A stretch of 64,000 nt of DNA from Canna indica (lineage: Eukaryota; Streptophyta; Magnoliopsida; Zingiberales; Cannaceae): positions 59,062,001-59,126,000 of the forward strand of contig CP136891.1 of assembly GCA_034359265.1 (NCBI GenBank), given 5' to 3'. Shown piece by piece: positions 10,535 through 22,975 of the stretch. Position numbers and translations under genes: made by a program. The stretch's first letter is position 1. Every line of letters starts with the position of its first letter. Under the pieces are notes generated by a model. It ran no database searches, was not told where the DNA came from, and saw only the letters and a list, made by a program, of their open reading frames with translations.

Positions 10535-12943
10535 GTTCAAATTAGTAGTGGGGATGAGAATTCAAGAAGTGATTCACAAGAAAGATTTATAAGGCGAGAA
10601 ATATACATTGATGTTATTCCAAATTGGACTTCATTTCAACCTTTGCCACATATGCCAGCTGATGCTTTGCCACGTATGCTAGTTGATGCTTTGCCACAAA
10701 AGCTAGTTGATGCTTTGCCACAAATGCTAGTTAATGCTTTGCCACAAACTCCAGTTGATGTTTTGCCACAAACTCCAGTTGATGTTTTGCCACAAACTCC
10801 AGTTGATGCTTTGACACAATCTCTAGTTCATGTTGATACGCAAGCATCCACAGATGAAGTGGAGCCATAAAATTTGAATCTGAATCTGCAAGTAGAGGGA
10901 GATGTTGTGAGTGATGAATCATCAGAGGATTCGGACTACTTACCTGTGGGGGGAAGCTGAGATGATTGTTTGTCTAGTGAATTTGAGGAGGATGACAACG
11001 ACGATGAGTTCATTGAGGCTAGGACAAACAAAAGGACATCTGCAATAAACAAAAGCATGATAGTGATGATACCAGTTATAGTTGACGTTGAAGGTTCAAG
11101 TTCTATGACAGATCTCAATGAAACAACTGAAGTCCAATAGTCCCAATGCAAGAAAGAAGTAGTAATCTTCAAGGTCATCCTCGTCCTGAACCTAATTTGA
11201 ATGAGATGTCTTGTAATGATAGTGACTATGAAGAAAGCGATGATGAAGTAATTACACCAGAGACTAGTGAAGAGGGTATTGATATTGATGTTGATGTTCA
11301 TCGGAGAAGAAAGAAACATCGCAAAGCTTATAATCCTCAAGCTGATATTAATGATGTGAGACTGGAAGTTGGAATGAAATTTGAATCTTCTGCCCAGTTC
11401 AAGAAAGCTATACAACAATATGCCCTTTCCAATGATGTAAACATCAAATGGGCTAGATCTTCTAAAAAAAGAGTGGAAGTTGTTTGTGTTCCAGACTGCC
11501 CATGGAAAGTATAAGCAAGTTGGTACCAAAATGAACACACATTTATGATCAAGAATTACATAAGTGAACACAAGTGTTCAAGAAGTTTGAACAATCGACA
11601 AGCTATAGTGAAATGGTTTACAAACTATTATATGGAGACATTCAAGAACAACCCTAATTGGGATGTGAAACTTATGGATGCATATTTTCAATCAAAGTTT
11701 TATTTTCCTATTGGTAAAACAAAGTGTTATTGAGTGAGGGCAGCGGCCTTACAAAGGCTTTGTGGTTCAGTGGAAGATCACTATGCCATGTTGGGTCCAT
11801 ACATAGTTGAACTTCGAAGGGTAAATCGAGGTAGTTTGTTTAACATTGTTTGTGATAGGGCATTTACTGGAGCACCTCCTGTATTCAAATGATTATACAT
11901 TTGATTTGAAGCTTTGAAAAAAGGGTTTCTTCAAGGTTGCCGACCTATTATCAGACTAGATGGATGTTTTTTGAAGACCTTTTAGGTGGACATCTTCTTA
12001 TAGCTATTGGTAGAGATGCAAATAATCAGATGTATCCAATTTCATGGGCCATAGTGGAAGGTGAAAATTATGATTCATGGAAGTGGTTTATAGGTATGTT
12101 GTTTGATGATCTAGGGGTTGGACAAGGCTGTGGTTGGACAATCATTAGTGATCAACAAAAGGTATTTTCAATTTAATTTTGATGTTTCATATCTTCATCT
12201 TTATGCAATACTAATATTGCAATTTTCATATTTTCAGGGATTAGAGAATGCAACCAGTCAGAGAGTGTCTGCCGCAGAGCATCGAAATTGTGCTCGTCAT
12301 TTGTATGCAAATTGGAAAAAGAAACAAACTAGACATCTCTTGAAGTCTTTATTTTGGAAGGCAGTTAGGTGTACTACTCAACCAGATTTGAATAGGGTGT
12401 TGAATGAATTGACATCTACTTCTACACAAGCCCATCAAGATTTTATTGGAATTGGTCTTCAAAAGTTTTGTGATGCCTATATCAATACAAACTACAAGAC
12501 TGATGTGATGACCAATAACATATATGAGACTTTTAATGGGTATATATTAAAGACAAGGTCAAAACCAATAATTGATATGCTAGAGGATATAAGACGTATG
12601 CTAATGAAAAGAATGTACATGAAGAAAGAGATGATGTTGAAGTGCACTGACAATATAGGTCCAAACATCTAAAAAAAGGTTGAAAAGAATAAAGAGGGGA
12701 GTAGAAATTGCTTTGTCATACCCTGTGGAAATTTAAAATTTGAGGTTCAATGTATAGAGAAGACTCATATTATAAACAGTTATTCATGTAGGACTTGGGA
12801 TTTATCTGGAATACCTTGCAATCATGCAATTTCTTGCATTAATTGGATGAAAGAAGATGTCGATCAATATGTGCATGAATACTATAAAAGGGAGACCTAC
12901 ATGAAGTCGTATGAGTTATCTATAGAACCATTGATTGGGAAAG
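10535..12943 (+). pseudogene. MuDR-type (MULE) transposase, 5' and central part
   Basis: This is a broken transposase gene of an autonomous Mutator-like element. The N-terminal region (10535-11130) has eight 8-residue repeats (consensus LPQTPVDA) and acidic stretches. From 11146 comes the Mutator DNA-binding domain (LEVGMKFESSAQFKKAI, then CPWKV at about 11500). The catalytic MULE domain runs from about 11930 (CRPIIRLDGCFLKT, LLIAIGRDANNQMYPISWA, ENYDSWKWF, then TIISDQQK). An apparent intron (about 12161-12238, ending TTTTCAG) follows, then the AEHRNCARHLYANWKK block and the SWIM-type zinc finger CRTWDLSGIPCNHAISC (12786-12838). Stops near 10868, 10960, 11731 and 12670 and frame changes show it is dead. 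The gene is cut at 12943 by a 2.8-kb LTR and resumes at 15769. Confidence 0.88.
10641..10832 (+). repeat. 24-bp coding tandem repeat (8 units)
   Basis: Eight consecutive units of CTTTGCCACAAACTCCAGTT-GATG type stay in one frame and encode an 8-residue repeat. They sit at the N-terminus of the MULE transposase frame. Confidence 0.92.
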
Positions 12944-15768
12944 TGTTATGCCCAAAAATCCTAAATAATATTTTATTCCTTAGCAGGAGATTGTGGGGCC
13001 GAGTTAGTGCGGATTGACATAGAGTCGCAGAACTTAATTCGGTTAAGCATTTAAATGAAGAAAAATTTAGGAAAAATATAATTATTTTATTTCTGTGATT
13101 TAGCATGATATTGTGATAGAGGGTTTTGAGACAAATTCAACAGTTTAATCAGAACTCAAATCGGAGTTAGAACGGGTTAGATACATGCTAGTTTAGTCGG
13201 TTAAGTTAAGCGGGGGCATTTTGGTCATTTGAACCAAATAGAAGCCTATAAAAATTGAACCTGGGGCGTGTGGCCAGGGATTTTTACCACACGCCACCTA
13301 AGGTTCAAGAGAGGAGGAGGAGAGGCATCGCCGAGAGGAAGAGGAGGGATTCTGGTGCCGGATTTTGCAAGATCATCGGCGTTCATCATAGGAGGACCCT
13401 TAGTTTCTTCTTCCTTCCCGTTTTCTCCAAAAGAGGTGAGTGGATTAGCCTTCTTTCTCCTCTTTTCTCCATCAGCCATGCCGCCTCTATGTCACAGGGT
13501 TCTTGACGATTTTCGTTGGATTTTTCGTGGATTGAATCGGATATTCGCGTTGAGGTTTTTGTCGTGATTGCAATGATTCTATTGGAGTGATTTTTGGGGC
13601 AACTTGGCCGCCCCTTACCTTGCTGTGCCGCCCCCTTTTTCCTCAGTTTCTTGATGAATTCTTTGTGGTTTCTTGAGGTTTGTTGAGGGTTCTTGGTGGT
13701 GGGTTGATATCTTGATGAAGCGGGGAAGAAGGAGGGTGTTTAGGGTATGCCTCCCCCTTGTAGGGCACTTTAGGGGCCTAAGGGTGGCCGGCCACCCTAA
13801 AGGTGGGATTTTTAGGAATTCAATCTATTTCTCACACCTAGGGGATACACTATAGGTTATGTTGAACTTGTTCCTAAGGGTAGAAACAACATAGGACCCT
13901 ACACTTAGATAATTGGAAACCTAAGGACACCTAGAGACCCTATAACCCTAGGACGACATTAGGGTAAACCGACCCTTAGGGAATAAAAGGGGGCTGAACC
14001 CTTTGTGCCCCTAGAGCACTCGGGTAGAGGAGGTAGGCCGGCCCTAGGGCACTCGTCTAGGGTCCTTAAGGGCGGGTTAAATTGCGTAGGGTTGTTGAGG
14101 GGTGATGCCCTATTCCTAAGGTTTGTTATACATGCTTCCATGCTTTTATCCTACACTTTTGTACGTGTTATGCTATACTTCTATGCTTGTGGTATATGCT
14201 GTGATGCTATGAATTTGGTGTTATTTCCCTTATTATATAACTATGTGTGATTGTGGTGGATGAAGGGGGAAGGCGGAGGTGAAGGTATGCCCTAGACATA
14301 CCTATGTTACCTACTGTGCACATCTTGTTATGCTCATTTATATATGTATGTACCTGCGTGTGTGATGTTGAGATGTGCGTGTTGCATTTTTCGAAAGCCT
14401 CGCTGGTGCGGGGAAGGTGTGCCCCAAGGAGACAGTGTTGGCCTTAATCCAGAAGTTCGACTGGTGCGGGGAGATCATACCCCAAGGAGACAGCCCCGAG
14501 ACCCGAGCAGGTGAGGGGAATGTATGCCCCAACAGGCTAGCTTGGAAGAGCCAGTGATGGTGAGGGGAGAGCGTACCCCCAACAGGCCGATACTGAGCTG
14601 GGAGGTAGTGCGGCGGCCACCCGTCTACCTGCCCCTTGTGGCTATGTGGGACCGACGGGTCTGGAGGTGATGCATGTGGATGATTGCATTGAGCATATTA
14701 TATGTTGTGGTATTTTCTGTAGGGCTGCTAAGCATTAACGAGGATGATTGCGCTGCTAAAAATAAATATGTTTTATGCCCAAATAAATATGTTGTGGTAT
14801 TTTATGCTTAAACTCGTGGAGCCTCCGTAAACTTGTAAGAGTTTATCTAATATTAAGAAAATATTAAAAAATATTATACTACAAAAATATAATCTAAAAA
14901 TCATAATTAAGACACAGTTCAACTCCCTAATAATGGACACATAAAGATAAAATATAAGAGTACAAGTCTAATGCATACATAATGAAGCATTCTAAGTCCA
15001 TAATAAAGCACACACAATGACTCAAAGATAAAATATAAAAGTACAAGTTCAATCCATAATAATTATCATCAAACTAAGTTCACCCGAGTTTACTCGCGAG
15101 TTTGACCGAGTTTATACGAGTTTACCGAGTTTACCCCGAGTTCACCAGAGTTTACCCAGAAACGAGTTTGGGTGTGAGTCAGCTCGATTTTGATACCTGG
15201 GATCGTAAACTCGTCCGAGTTTACGAGTTAACTCGCAAGTTTGAGAACACTGCTTATACTTACCTGTATGTTTTGATTATTGCATGATGATGTTGATGTG
15301 TTGGAAATTGAGGACTGATCTACTCACTAAGTCCCAGTGGACTTACCCCTCATTTTATTGTTTTTTTTTAGCACCTGAGCTAGATCAGAGAGGTACCGGG
15401 GTACAGTAGCGCGACTAGTGGCGGCAGGACAACGGGTTTCGTGACATGTCGTGGTCGAGGGGGATACCGAGTCCTTTCTTTCTTTGTTTTCTTTGAGTCA
15501 TTGAGTCATGTCGACTTGGTTTATTTATTTCCGCATTTTTATTACTTGAGATGTTTTGATTAGGAATTGAACTTTGAAAAAAATATGGACTTTTTCTATT
15601 ATTGAGTTGGTGATTTAGGGTTTGTTAAAATTAAAAGTTTCTTTTAAAATCCTTGAGTTGTTATTAAATGTTCAAGTTTGATTTATATGTAATTATGGTT
15701 TGAGTCAGGGTTAGGCTTTGGGGTACGTGGCGTACCCTAGTCGGTCATACTAGGTTTGGGGTGTGACA
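12944..15768 (+). mobile_element. solo gypsy-like LTR (2.8 kb) in the MULE gene
   Basis: The insert begins TGTTATGCCC and ends GGGGTGTGACA, classic TG...CA LTR ends. It is bracketed by GAAAG (12939-12943) and GAAAA (15769-15773), a 5-bp duplication with one change. The MULE frame resumes exactly after it. A TATA box lies at 13247-13253. The length, GC-richer U5 and imperfect GGTGCGGGGA...CCCCAAGGAGAC repeats at about 14400-14600 resemble LTRs of large chromovirus-type gypsy elements; that lineage call is inference. A block rich in CGAGTTTAC motifs at about 14800-15255 may be a further nested insertion. Open frames inside (for example 13246-13567) show no domain. Confidence 0.82.
14396..14600 (+). 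repeat. imperfect repeats in the gypsy-like LTR
   Basis: Four degenerate units each contain a GGTG(C/A)GGGGA core and a TGCCCCAA(G/C) core, spaced about 50-65 bp. Confidence 0.6.
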
Positions 15769-16560
15769 GAAAAACACATGGCCAGATGTTGGTGACACAC
15801 CAATATTGCCTCCACACATAAAGAAGATGCCTAGAAGGCCAAAGAAGAAAAGAAGAAGAAAACCTCATGAAGATGACAATCAAACATCAAGATTATCCAA
15901 AAGAGGTTCAGTAATGACATGTCGAAGATGCTTTCAAAAGGGTCATAACAAAAGAACTTGTCATAGTAGTGGACAGTCGGCTTCTACACATGTTGAAGGG
16001 GAGGTAAAGACTATATATATTATGCTTAATCTTAAGATGTTTATGTTGTTCAATATGCTTAATCTTAGGCTTCTTAACTGTAGGGGTTCTCTCAAAGTAA
16101 TATGGGAGCATCATCATCATCTCAAGGACCTAGAGAGAGATCTAGAAGGGGGAGAGCCTCTACACCTAGGGGGAGAAATCAAGTTAGTAAAAAAGATTAT
16201 CAATTATCAATTATCTTTATATTGATAATAATATCAATCTCTTTAATCTTTACAGGCATTATTTAGGGAATGATTAGTAGCTATGTAAGGATATGGCGTT
16301 TTCATTGGTGAAGAAACTGGTAACACCTATTATACATTAAGTTTCTATATATCAGTTTATTACAGTTTATCAATTTGTTATCAGTTTGTTATTTTTATTT
16401 TTAGATGCCGGGAAGTGGATTATCAATATGCTCAGATCAAGGACAATGAAGTGGTTCAATAGTTCGAGAAAGCGATAGGAGAGTTCGTGAATTGGAGCAA
16501 CGCTCTCAACCTCAAACTACCATTCCTGGTGACATGCAAGGATTTTAGTCTTCTCAAACA
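15769..16560 (+). pseudogene. MULE transposase, 3' part
   Basis: This continues the gene broken at 12943. The first exon encodes WPDVGDTPILPPHIKKM, a basic RPKKKRRR stretch and a CCHC zinc knuckle CRRCFQKGHNKRTC (about 15917-15961). An apparent intron (GTAAAG near 16003 to TGTAG near 16081) is followed by a Ser/Arg-rich exon (SQSNMGASSSSQGPRERSRR), and after another gap by YGVFIGEETGNTYYT (about 16290-16335), a motif usual at the C-terminus of plant MuDR-type proteins. The proline-basic-zinc knuckle order fits the family. A stop near 16459 and frame changes make it non-functional. Confidence 0.82.
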
Positions 16561-17047
16561 TCTCGCATCGATGGAGACATGCAAGGATGATTTTGAATGC
16601 CATTTAATTTTGATATTTTGAATGTAAACTGGTATATATAAATTGGAACTATGCTTTGCCACAATGCCAGTCTTCTCAAAACATCTCGCAAATATATTTT
16701 GATATTTTGAATGTAAACTAGTGTGGATAAACTAGAAGTGTTAGTTTTGATGTATATAAACTGGTGTATACTCAGTATGATGTTATATCAGTTTGGTTTA
16801 TCAATATGTGTTTTTATCAGTTTTGAAGTGCAGTTTAATATAATAGTGTTTCAGTTCAAAGTGATGTTTTATCTGTGTTATCGATATGGTGATGTTTCAG
16901 TTTCAGAGTTATATCAGTTTGTATTGAAGTGTTTCAGTTTGTGATGTATATAATAGTGATGTTTCAGTTTCAAAGTTATATCAGTTTCAGTTTGTATTGA
17001 AGTGTTTCAGTTCAGTTTAATGAAGTATCAGTGTATCAGTTTGAATG
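16561..17047 (+). repeat. TATCAGTTTG-type minisatellite, left part
   Basis: Irregular repeats of TATCAGTTTG and TGAAGTGTTTCAGTT are present. The same pattern continues at 22976-23095 beyond the copia element, showing that the element inserted into it. It may be the 3' non-coding end of the MULE. Confidence 0.7.
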
Positions 17048-18402
17048 TGTTGGTGAAATGGACACACTAGAGGGGGGTGAATAGTGTGTTTACTAATCTT
17101 TTCGCCTAATTCCGGTTTTAATCGTTTACTTGATTACTTAGGCAATTAACAAATTGAATAACAAGCGGAAGCAAAGCAAATATGCTAATTAAGCAAACGC
17201 AAGTAGAAGCAATGCAAACACGGTGATTTATAATGGTTCGGCCCCAATGACTACTCCACTACCTAAGCACCCCGCTCAAGATTTTCAAACTAGTTTTACT
17301 AGATTATCTTGTTTCCCTTACAAAGAGGACTTTACACCGGAAAGTCTTCGCTCTCAAATCGAAGGTATTTCTACACCCGGAAGTATCCCTCCTTTCTATC
17401 GAGAGCACTCTCCCACCACAACCTAAGGGACAAGTCAACTAAATCTAGTAAACTAAGTTTACAATGGTGGATTTAAGCCTTAACACCAAGGCAACCACCA
17501 ACTCAATCAACCTAGCACTCTAGGTTTACACAAGTTCAAATACAATGAAATAAATAACAAAATGCAACAATAAATGAAGTAATAAATCAAACAATAAAGT
17601 ACTTAGCTACACAACAAGATTCCTAGCTTCCTCTTGATGCCTTTGATGATGAAATAATAAAGATAAGGCTCAATCAAAGAGATGAGAGATCAAAGCTATG
17701 GTTTCCACAAGAATTGGCTCAATGAAGCTTAGGAATGATCACAAGATGGCTCAAAAAGGTTAGGAGTGATCAAAAATCTCAAAGGAAGGTTGAGGCATAG
17801 GTATTTATAGAGCCATAAAGAAGGCTCGGGTGAAGCACTGCTCAACGGCTCGAAAAATAGCTATTTTCTGCCTTTCAGTCGATTGTCGGTCGATCGATGG
17901 ATCGATCGCCCAAGCGACTGCGGCATTCTGTCGCTTCTGGGCGCACTTCGGTCGACCAACTGGTCGACCAAATTGGCTACTGCCAATTTTTCGCCACATT
18001 CGATCGACCGATCGATCGATTGAATCGGCTACTGCCAATTCTTCACCACATTCGGTCGATCGAACCTAGGCTGAACTTGATTTTTACAGCCTTCTTCGTG
18101 CGCGCTTCATTTTCGGGTTCCGACCTTCAACGTGCGCCAACTTGGAGAGCTTTCCATGTGTTCTTTAGACTCGTCCAAGACGTCTTTGGTGCACACGTCG
18201 AACTTCAAGAGATTTCCACGACGAACCCGAACACGTCGATCAATGTTCTTCTGATTTTCCGATTTCTCTGATATTTCCGATCGAGGACATCGAGCGCTAA
18301 TCGATATGGAACCTGAAAATATTTCTCAATAAAACATTAGTTCCATGTTTGTTATCATCAAAACCGAGATTAAGACCAAGGTAGAAAACCTTAGGCTAAT
18401 AA
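17048..18402 (-). repeat. 3' LTR of the copia element (copy C)
   Basis: It aligns with 21661-22975 over its length and starts, on plus, TGTTGGTGAAATGG. The terminal base pattern next to the polypurine tract has mutated (TATTAG instead of TGTTAG on the minus strand). A TATA box lies on the minus strand near 17803-17809. A cluster of GGTCGACC/GATCGATC palindromes lies at about 17878-18063. Confidence 0.9.
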
Positions 18403-18417
18403 TCTCCCCCTTTTTGA
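18403..18417 (-). other. polypurine tract
   Basis: The minus-strand sequence CAAAAAGGGGGAGAT abuts the 3' LTR. A purine run at this place primes plus-strand DNA synthesis in LTR retrotransposons. Confidence 0.85.
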
Positions 18418-20280
18418 TGATGACAAACATCCTTAAGAAAATATATATATTAAAGCATAAAGTATATCAATCATGGGATTTCTCCCCCTATCAACATGCA
18501 TATCTATGGAAATAAACTCCCCCTATCTATATGCATGAGTTTTCTATATTTTCTTCCATTTTACCTATATTTTTCTCCCCCTTTTGACATCACCCAAAAA
18601 TGGCAAGAAAAGTCAATCTAGACAAAGTTGAGACTCTAAAATTAGTTTTCATGAAGCATGAAGATATCAACTCAAGGGATGAAAATATACATACAAGTGA
18701 GACTAATCAATACATGATATCATAGAATGATCAGTATAATCTAAAATTGGAAATCACGTAAAAATTCAAGTATTGATATTACACGTATCGGTCAAAGTTT
18801 CAAAAGTCATTTTAGAAATGATTTTTCTTAAATAATAATGAGAATGATACCAAAAATAGAATTACAATATCATACTTGACGTCTCATTCAAGGATTTCGA
18901 CAAAAATCTAAAGTATCGAGAAATGAGCACTTGGGAAGAATGATACTTTAATGGCATTTTCGTAAATAAATGAACCTTTCATGACATTTCTAGATTTTAT
19001 TCAAACTTTCAAAATACCAAGATATGAGCATTTAAAGCATGTATATCAAGTTTGAAGTGAAACTAATGTCATTTACCTAATGTTTCAACTTAGCATGATT
19101 TCAATCAAAAAATAAGCATGTTAACATGAAATTGCTAAGTATCAATTTTTATCATTTACTCATGGTTTTCCAAACTTAAACACATATACACCTAATATGA
19201 GTAAATCTAAACATGTTTGTGAAATTTGGGCTCAACATGAGATTTCTAAGTCAAATTAATGACTTAGGTCAAACTTTTTCAACTTTGAGTCTCTTAAGAT
19301 GATCTACATATCACTTTAATGATCTACATATGAATTTTTAACTCTAAACACCTAGAAGCATGTCATGTGTATATCTAAACATGTTTCATGAATTTGGACT
19401 TAAAAAGTAGTCTTTAATGACAAGTTCTAACCTAGACCAATTTCACTCGATGAAAAATTGCCTAAGTACTAAGAATTTTTCTACTCATGAGATTTCAATC
19501 ATTTTTCATGTAGTTTCAATCATGAGTAAAGAGACATCAATCGAACATGAAAATTGATGTATTAGACTAGAAATATGCAATAACAAAAAAAAAATACCCC
19601 ATCCATGTGAATTTAGCCAAACTTTATTTCATTTTCTATTTTTATTAGAATAGTCTTCCATTCAATTTTTGATGACTTGCAAGCAATCTTCATTAGTAGA
19701 AAATAAAACCAAAGATACATGCAAGCGATCAAACTAAATAGCGAAATGAAAAACCAAGTATCATTTTCCAAATTCAACTTCACTAAATAGCATAGATTCA
19801 TTTTCAAATAAATCATTCATGATATCAAAATGAATCAAGAGATCTCAAAATATGAAATATTTGAAAAATTAGATCTCCAACCCTTCCTATTGGTTGAAAA
19901 CCGAAAGGCCACAATTAGCCTACGATTTAGAACCGCAAGGTCGCATTAGCCCGTTATAGGCTACATAGGTCTCCAAAGAGACCGGGAAATCAAAAATCAA
20001 AATCATTTTTCAAAAGACTCTTATCTAGAGCGGTAAGAATCAACTCGAATTAAACAAGTATCAAACACTCCAACTTGAATGAAACAAAGCAAAGTAAGAA
20101 GATGATACCAAATTAACTAGATGCCTATTTTTCATACCGAAGGCATCCATACGATGCGAAGTTGCAACTTGGATTTGGTGAAGCTTTAAGTCTTTATGCA
20201 ACTCCCATCAACCATCATCAACTCATCCTTGTGTGGTTGCTCCCCCTACAAGAGAACATGAGATCTTTGGTACCCAAATT
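18418..20280 (-). other. non-coding interior of the copia element
   Basis: AT-rich, with no domain and no open frame of note. In an autonomous relative pol would start here, directly after gag. The stretch does not resemble decayed pol to my eye, so pol seems to have been lost by deletion or replaced. Confidence 0.6.
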
Positions 20281-20282
20281 GA

Positions 20283-21591
20283 TTAGGGTCCTTGGGGGTT
20301 AGAGGGCTTAGCTACCCAAAGTGCCTTAGCACCACTTGGGTTCATCTTAAATGCGCAATCATATATAGCATGCCCGTATGTACCACAACAAAAACAATGT
20401 CCATGAAACTTCTTGTTTTTATCATTATTGTGAACATGAGGTCTAGATGTTGAATACTTAGCATGATAAGTATAAGAAGCATGAGTATTCAATGTATCAT
20501 TTCTCTTTCTAGAAGTCTTAAAGGATGGAATTTAGTAAATTCATTAACCTTTTTAGTCAATACTAAAACCTCACTTTTCAAGTCATCCATGGATTTATAA
20601 AAAGCATGCATTTGAGATTTCAACGTATAATTTTCCTTTTTGATTCTTGAGTTTTCATTTTTTTAAATCTCATTCTCAATTTTGAAACCATTTTTCAAAT
20701 TTTCATTTTCAAGCTTTAAGTCTTTAAGCTCAAGTTTTAATGTATCATGGCAAGAGTCAAATGAGCTAGATTTTAATTTCTCATTTTCTAATTTTAGAGC
20801 ATGCATGTGTGAACTAAGTCTAGAATTCTCCTTTCTAATCCTTTTGTTTTCTTTATCCTTTTTCAAAAGCAAGGCATACATGTTTTTATACTCATCCATG
20901 AATTCATCAAAATCATGAGAACTAGATGAGTTAATATATCATTATTATTAACATGACTAGAAGGAGAGGAGTGTACCTCATTGTTATCATTCATGAGGCA
21001 TTCTTTTGAGATGGCTTCATAGTCATGGCAAGTGGATGCTTCACTTGAGTGGAATGAGGATGTGGAAACATTCGACCTCTTCTTTGCCTTGTTCTTCATG
21101 GTAGGGGAGTTCTTCTTCACATGCCCTTTTTCTTTGCACACATGACAAATCACCTTCATTTTCCGATTTTTAGTTCTCCTATGACTAAAGGCACTATAGG
21201 CTTCAAAAACCATCTTAGTATTGGGTGGATGACAATTGTCATTACTCCCCTCATCAAACGTATTAAGCTCTTCAATTTTTGCATAATTATAAAGCATGTT
21301 TAAGGTAGCCCAAATATCTAATACGGAAGTACAATGCATGATCTTTTCAAAGACATTATTTTCCAAAGAACAAAATATGCAATTTGTAGCTTTAGCATTT
21401 AATTCAAACATATCAATTTATTCTTGGGTCCATACATTCATGTCTTCCTTAGGTTCAATATATTTAATTTTTACTATGTTAAAAATACCTAAACCTTGAG
21501 TCTTTAAGAAGGTGTACATCCTAGACTTCCAAAGACCAAAGTTTGATTCATCGAACCTAGGTGGTACAGACGCTACACACTCTAGTGCCAT
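20283..21591 (-). pseudogene. copia gag remnant
   Basis: Gag forms the particle that packages element RNA. On the minus strand a start near 21591 (MALECVASVPPRFDESNF, then GLWKSRMYTFLK) is followed by VWTQE, a stop, then MFELNAKATNCIFCSL and CTSVLDIWATL, matching the usual retrotransposon gag pattern. Next come a first zinc knuckle with its last Cys replaced (CHVCKEKGHVKKNS, near 21150), a Lys/Glu/Leu coiled coil (20899-20663), and an intact second knuckle CFCCGTYGHAIYDC (near 20390). The frame ends in WVAKPSNPQGP at 20283, the usual junction with pol. Frameshifts and a stop break it. It may be recognised in trans only as RNA. Confidence 0.85.
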
Positions 21592-21646
21592 TTTCCAGAT
21601 CGAAGCAAAGTGTAGAAGAGACGGGGAAATCTCATGCTACGGACCT

Positions 21647-21658
21647 GCTCTGATACCA
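21647..21658 (-). other. primer-binding site (initiator tRNA-Met type)
   Basis: The minus strand reads TGGTATCAGAGC, complementary to the 3' end of plant initiator tRNA-Met and the usual copia primer site. It starts two bases inside the 5' LTR end at 21661. Confidence 0.92.
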
Positions 21659-21660
21659 AT

Positions 21661-22975
21661 TGTTCATCAAATGGCCACACTAGAGGGGGGGGGGGGGTGA
21701 ATAGTGTGTTTACTAATCTTTTCGCCTTATTCCAGTTTCAATCGCTTACTTGATTACTTAGACAATTAGAAAATTAAATAACAAGCGGAAGCAAAGCAAA
21801 TATGCTAATTAAGCAATGCAAACACGGTGATTTATAGTGGTTCGGCCCCAATGCCTACTCCATTACCTAACCACCCCGCTTAGGATTTCCAAACTAGCTT
21901 TACTAGATTATCTCATTTCCCTTACAAAGAGGACTTTACACCGAAAAGTCTCTGCTCTCAAACCGAAGGCACTTCCACACTCGGAAGTATCCCGCCTTCC
22001 TACCGAGAGCACTCTCCCACCTCAACCTAAGGGACAACTCAACTAATTCTAGTAACTAAGTTTACAATGGTGGATTTAAGCCTTAACACTAAGGCAACCA
22101 CCAACTCAATCAACCTAGCACTCTAGGTTTACACAAGTTCAAATACAATGAAATAAATAACAAAATGCAACAATAAATGAAGCAATAAATCAAACAATAA
22201 AGTACTTAACTACACAACAAGATTCCTAGCTTCCTCTCGATGCCTTTGATGATGAAATAATGAAGATAAGGCTCAATCAAAGAGATGAGAGATCAAAGTT
22301 ATGGTTTCCACAAGAATTGGCTCAATGAAGCTTGGGAATGATCACAAGATGGCTCAAGAAAGTTAGGAGTGATCAAAAATCTCAAAGGAAGGCTGAGACA
22401 TAGGTATTTATAAAGCCATGAAGAAGGCTCGGGTGAAGCACCGCTCAACGGCTCGAAAACTAGCCATTTTCCGCCTTTTGGTTGATTGTCGGTCGATCGT
22501 CGGTCGACCGATGGATCGATTGCCCAAGCGACCATGACATTATGTCACTTCTGGGCGCACTTCGATCGACCGACTGGTCGATCGAATTAGCTACTGCCAA
22601 TTCTTCACCACATTCGGTCGACCGTCCGATCGACCGAACCTAGGCTGAACTTAATTTTTTCAACCTTCTTCTTGCGCACTTCATTTCCGGGTTCCGACCT
22701 TCAACGTGCGTCAACTTGGAGAGCTTTCCATGTGTTCTTTAGACTCGTCCAAGACGTCTTTGGTGCACACGTCGAACTTCGAGAGATTTTCACGATGAAT
22801 CCGAATGCATCGATCAATGTCCTTTTGATTTTTTGATTTCTCCGATATTTTCGATCGAGGACATCGAGCGCTAACCGATATGGAACCTAAAAATATTTAT
22901 CAATGAAATATTTATTCCATATTTGTTCTCATCAAAACCGAGATTAAGACCAAGGTAGAAAACCTTAGGGTAACA
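21661..22975 (-). repeat. 5' LTR of the copia element (copy D)
   Basis: It aligns with copy C. On the minus strand it runs from TGTTACCC (22975) to the CACCCCCCC...TCTAGTGTGGCC motif near 21675. A TATA box lies at 22406-22415 on the minus strand, with GGTCGACC/GATCGACC palindromes just upstream (22490-22633). A G run at 21685-21699 is longer than in other copies. Confidence 0.9.

Larger units (their letters stand above)
17048..22975 (-). mobile_element. copia-type element with two LTRs, gag only
   Basis: This is the only complete two-LTR copy of the LTR family in the window. In minus orientation the 5' LTR is 21661-22975 and the 3' LTR 17048-18402. Between them lie a tRNA-Met-type primer-binding site, a gag remnant, a long non-coding stretch and a polypurine tract. 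It is flanked by GAATG (17043-17047) and TAATG (22976-22980), a 5-bp duplication with one change. The 3.26-kb interior has no protease, integrase, RT or RNase H, so the element is non-autonomous and could move only if supplied with enzymes in trans. The gag type (two zinc knuckles, a coiled coil and a WVAK-NPQGP motif) suggests a SIRE/Maximus-like copia lineage; that is inference. Confidence 0.88.

Noticed and set aside
10936..11571. 211-residue open frame on the minus strand
   Set aside because: It is antisense to the MULE transposase DNA-binding region, which has clear domain matches on plus.
13246..13567. Overlapping open frames on both strands
   Set aside because: They lie in the U3/R region of the solo LTR at 12944-15768 and show no domain.
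21647..21658. tRNA-like match
   Set aside because: Only 12 bases complementary to a tRNA 3' end are present; this is the primer-binding site, not a tRNA gene.
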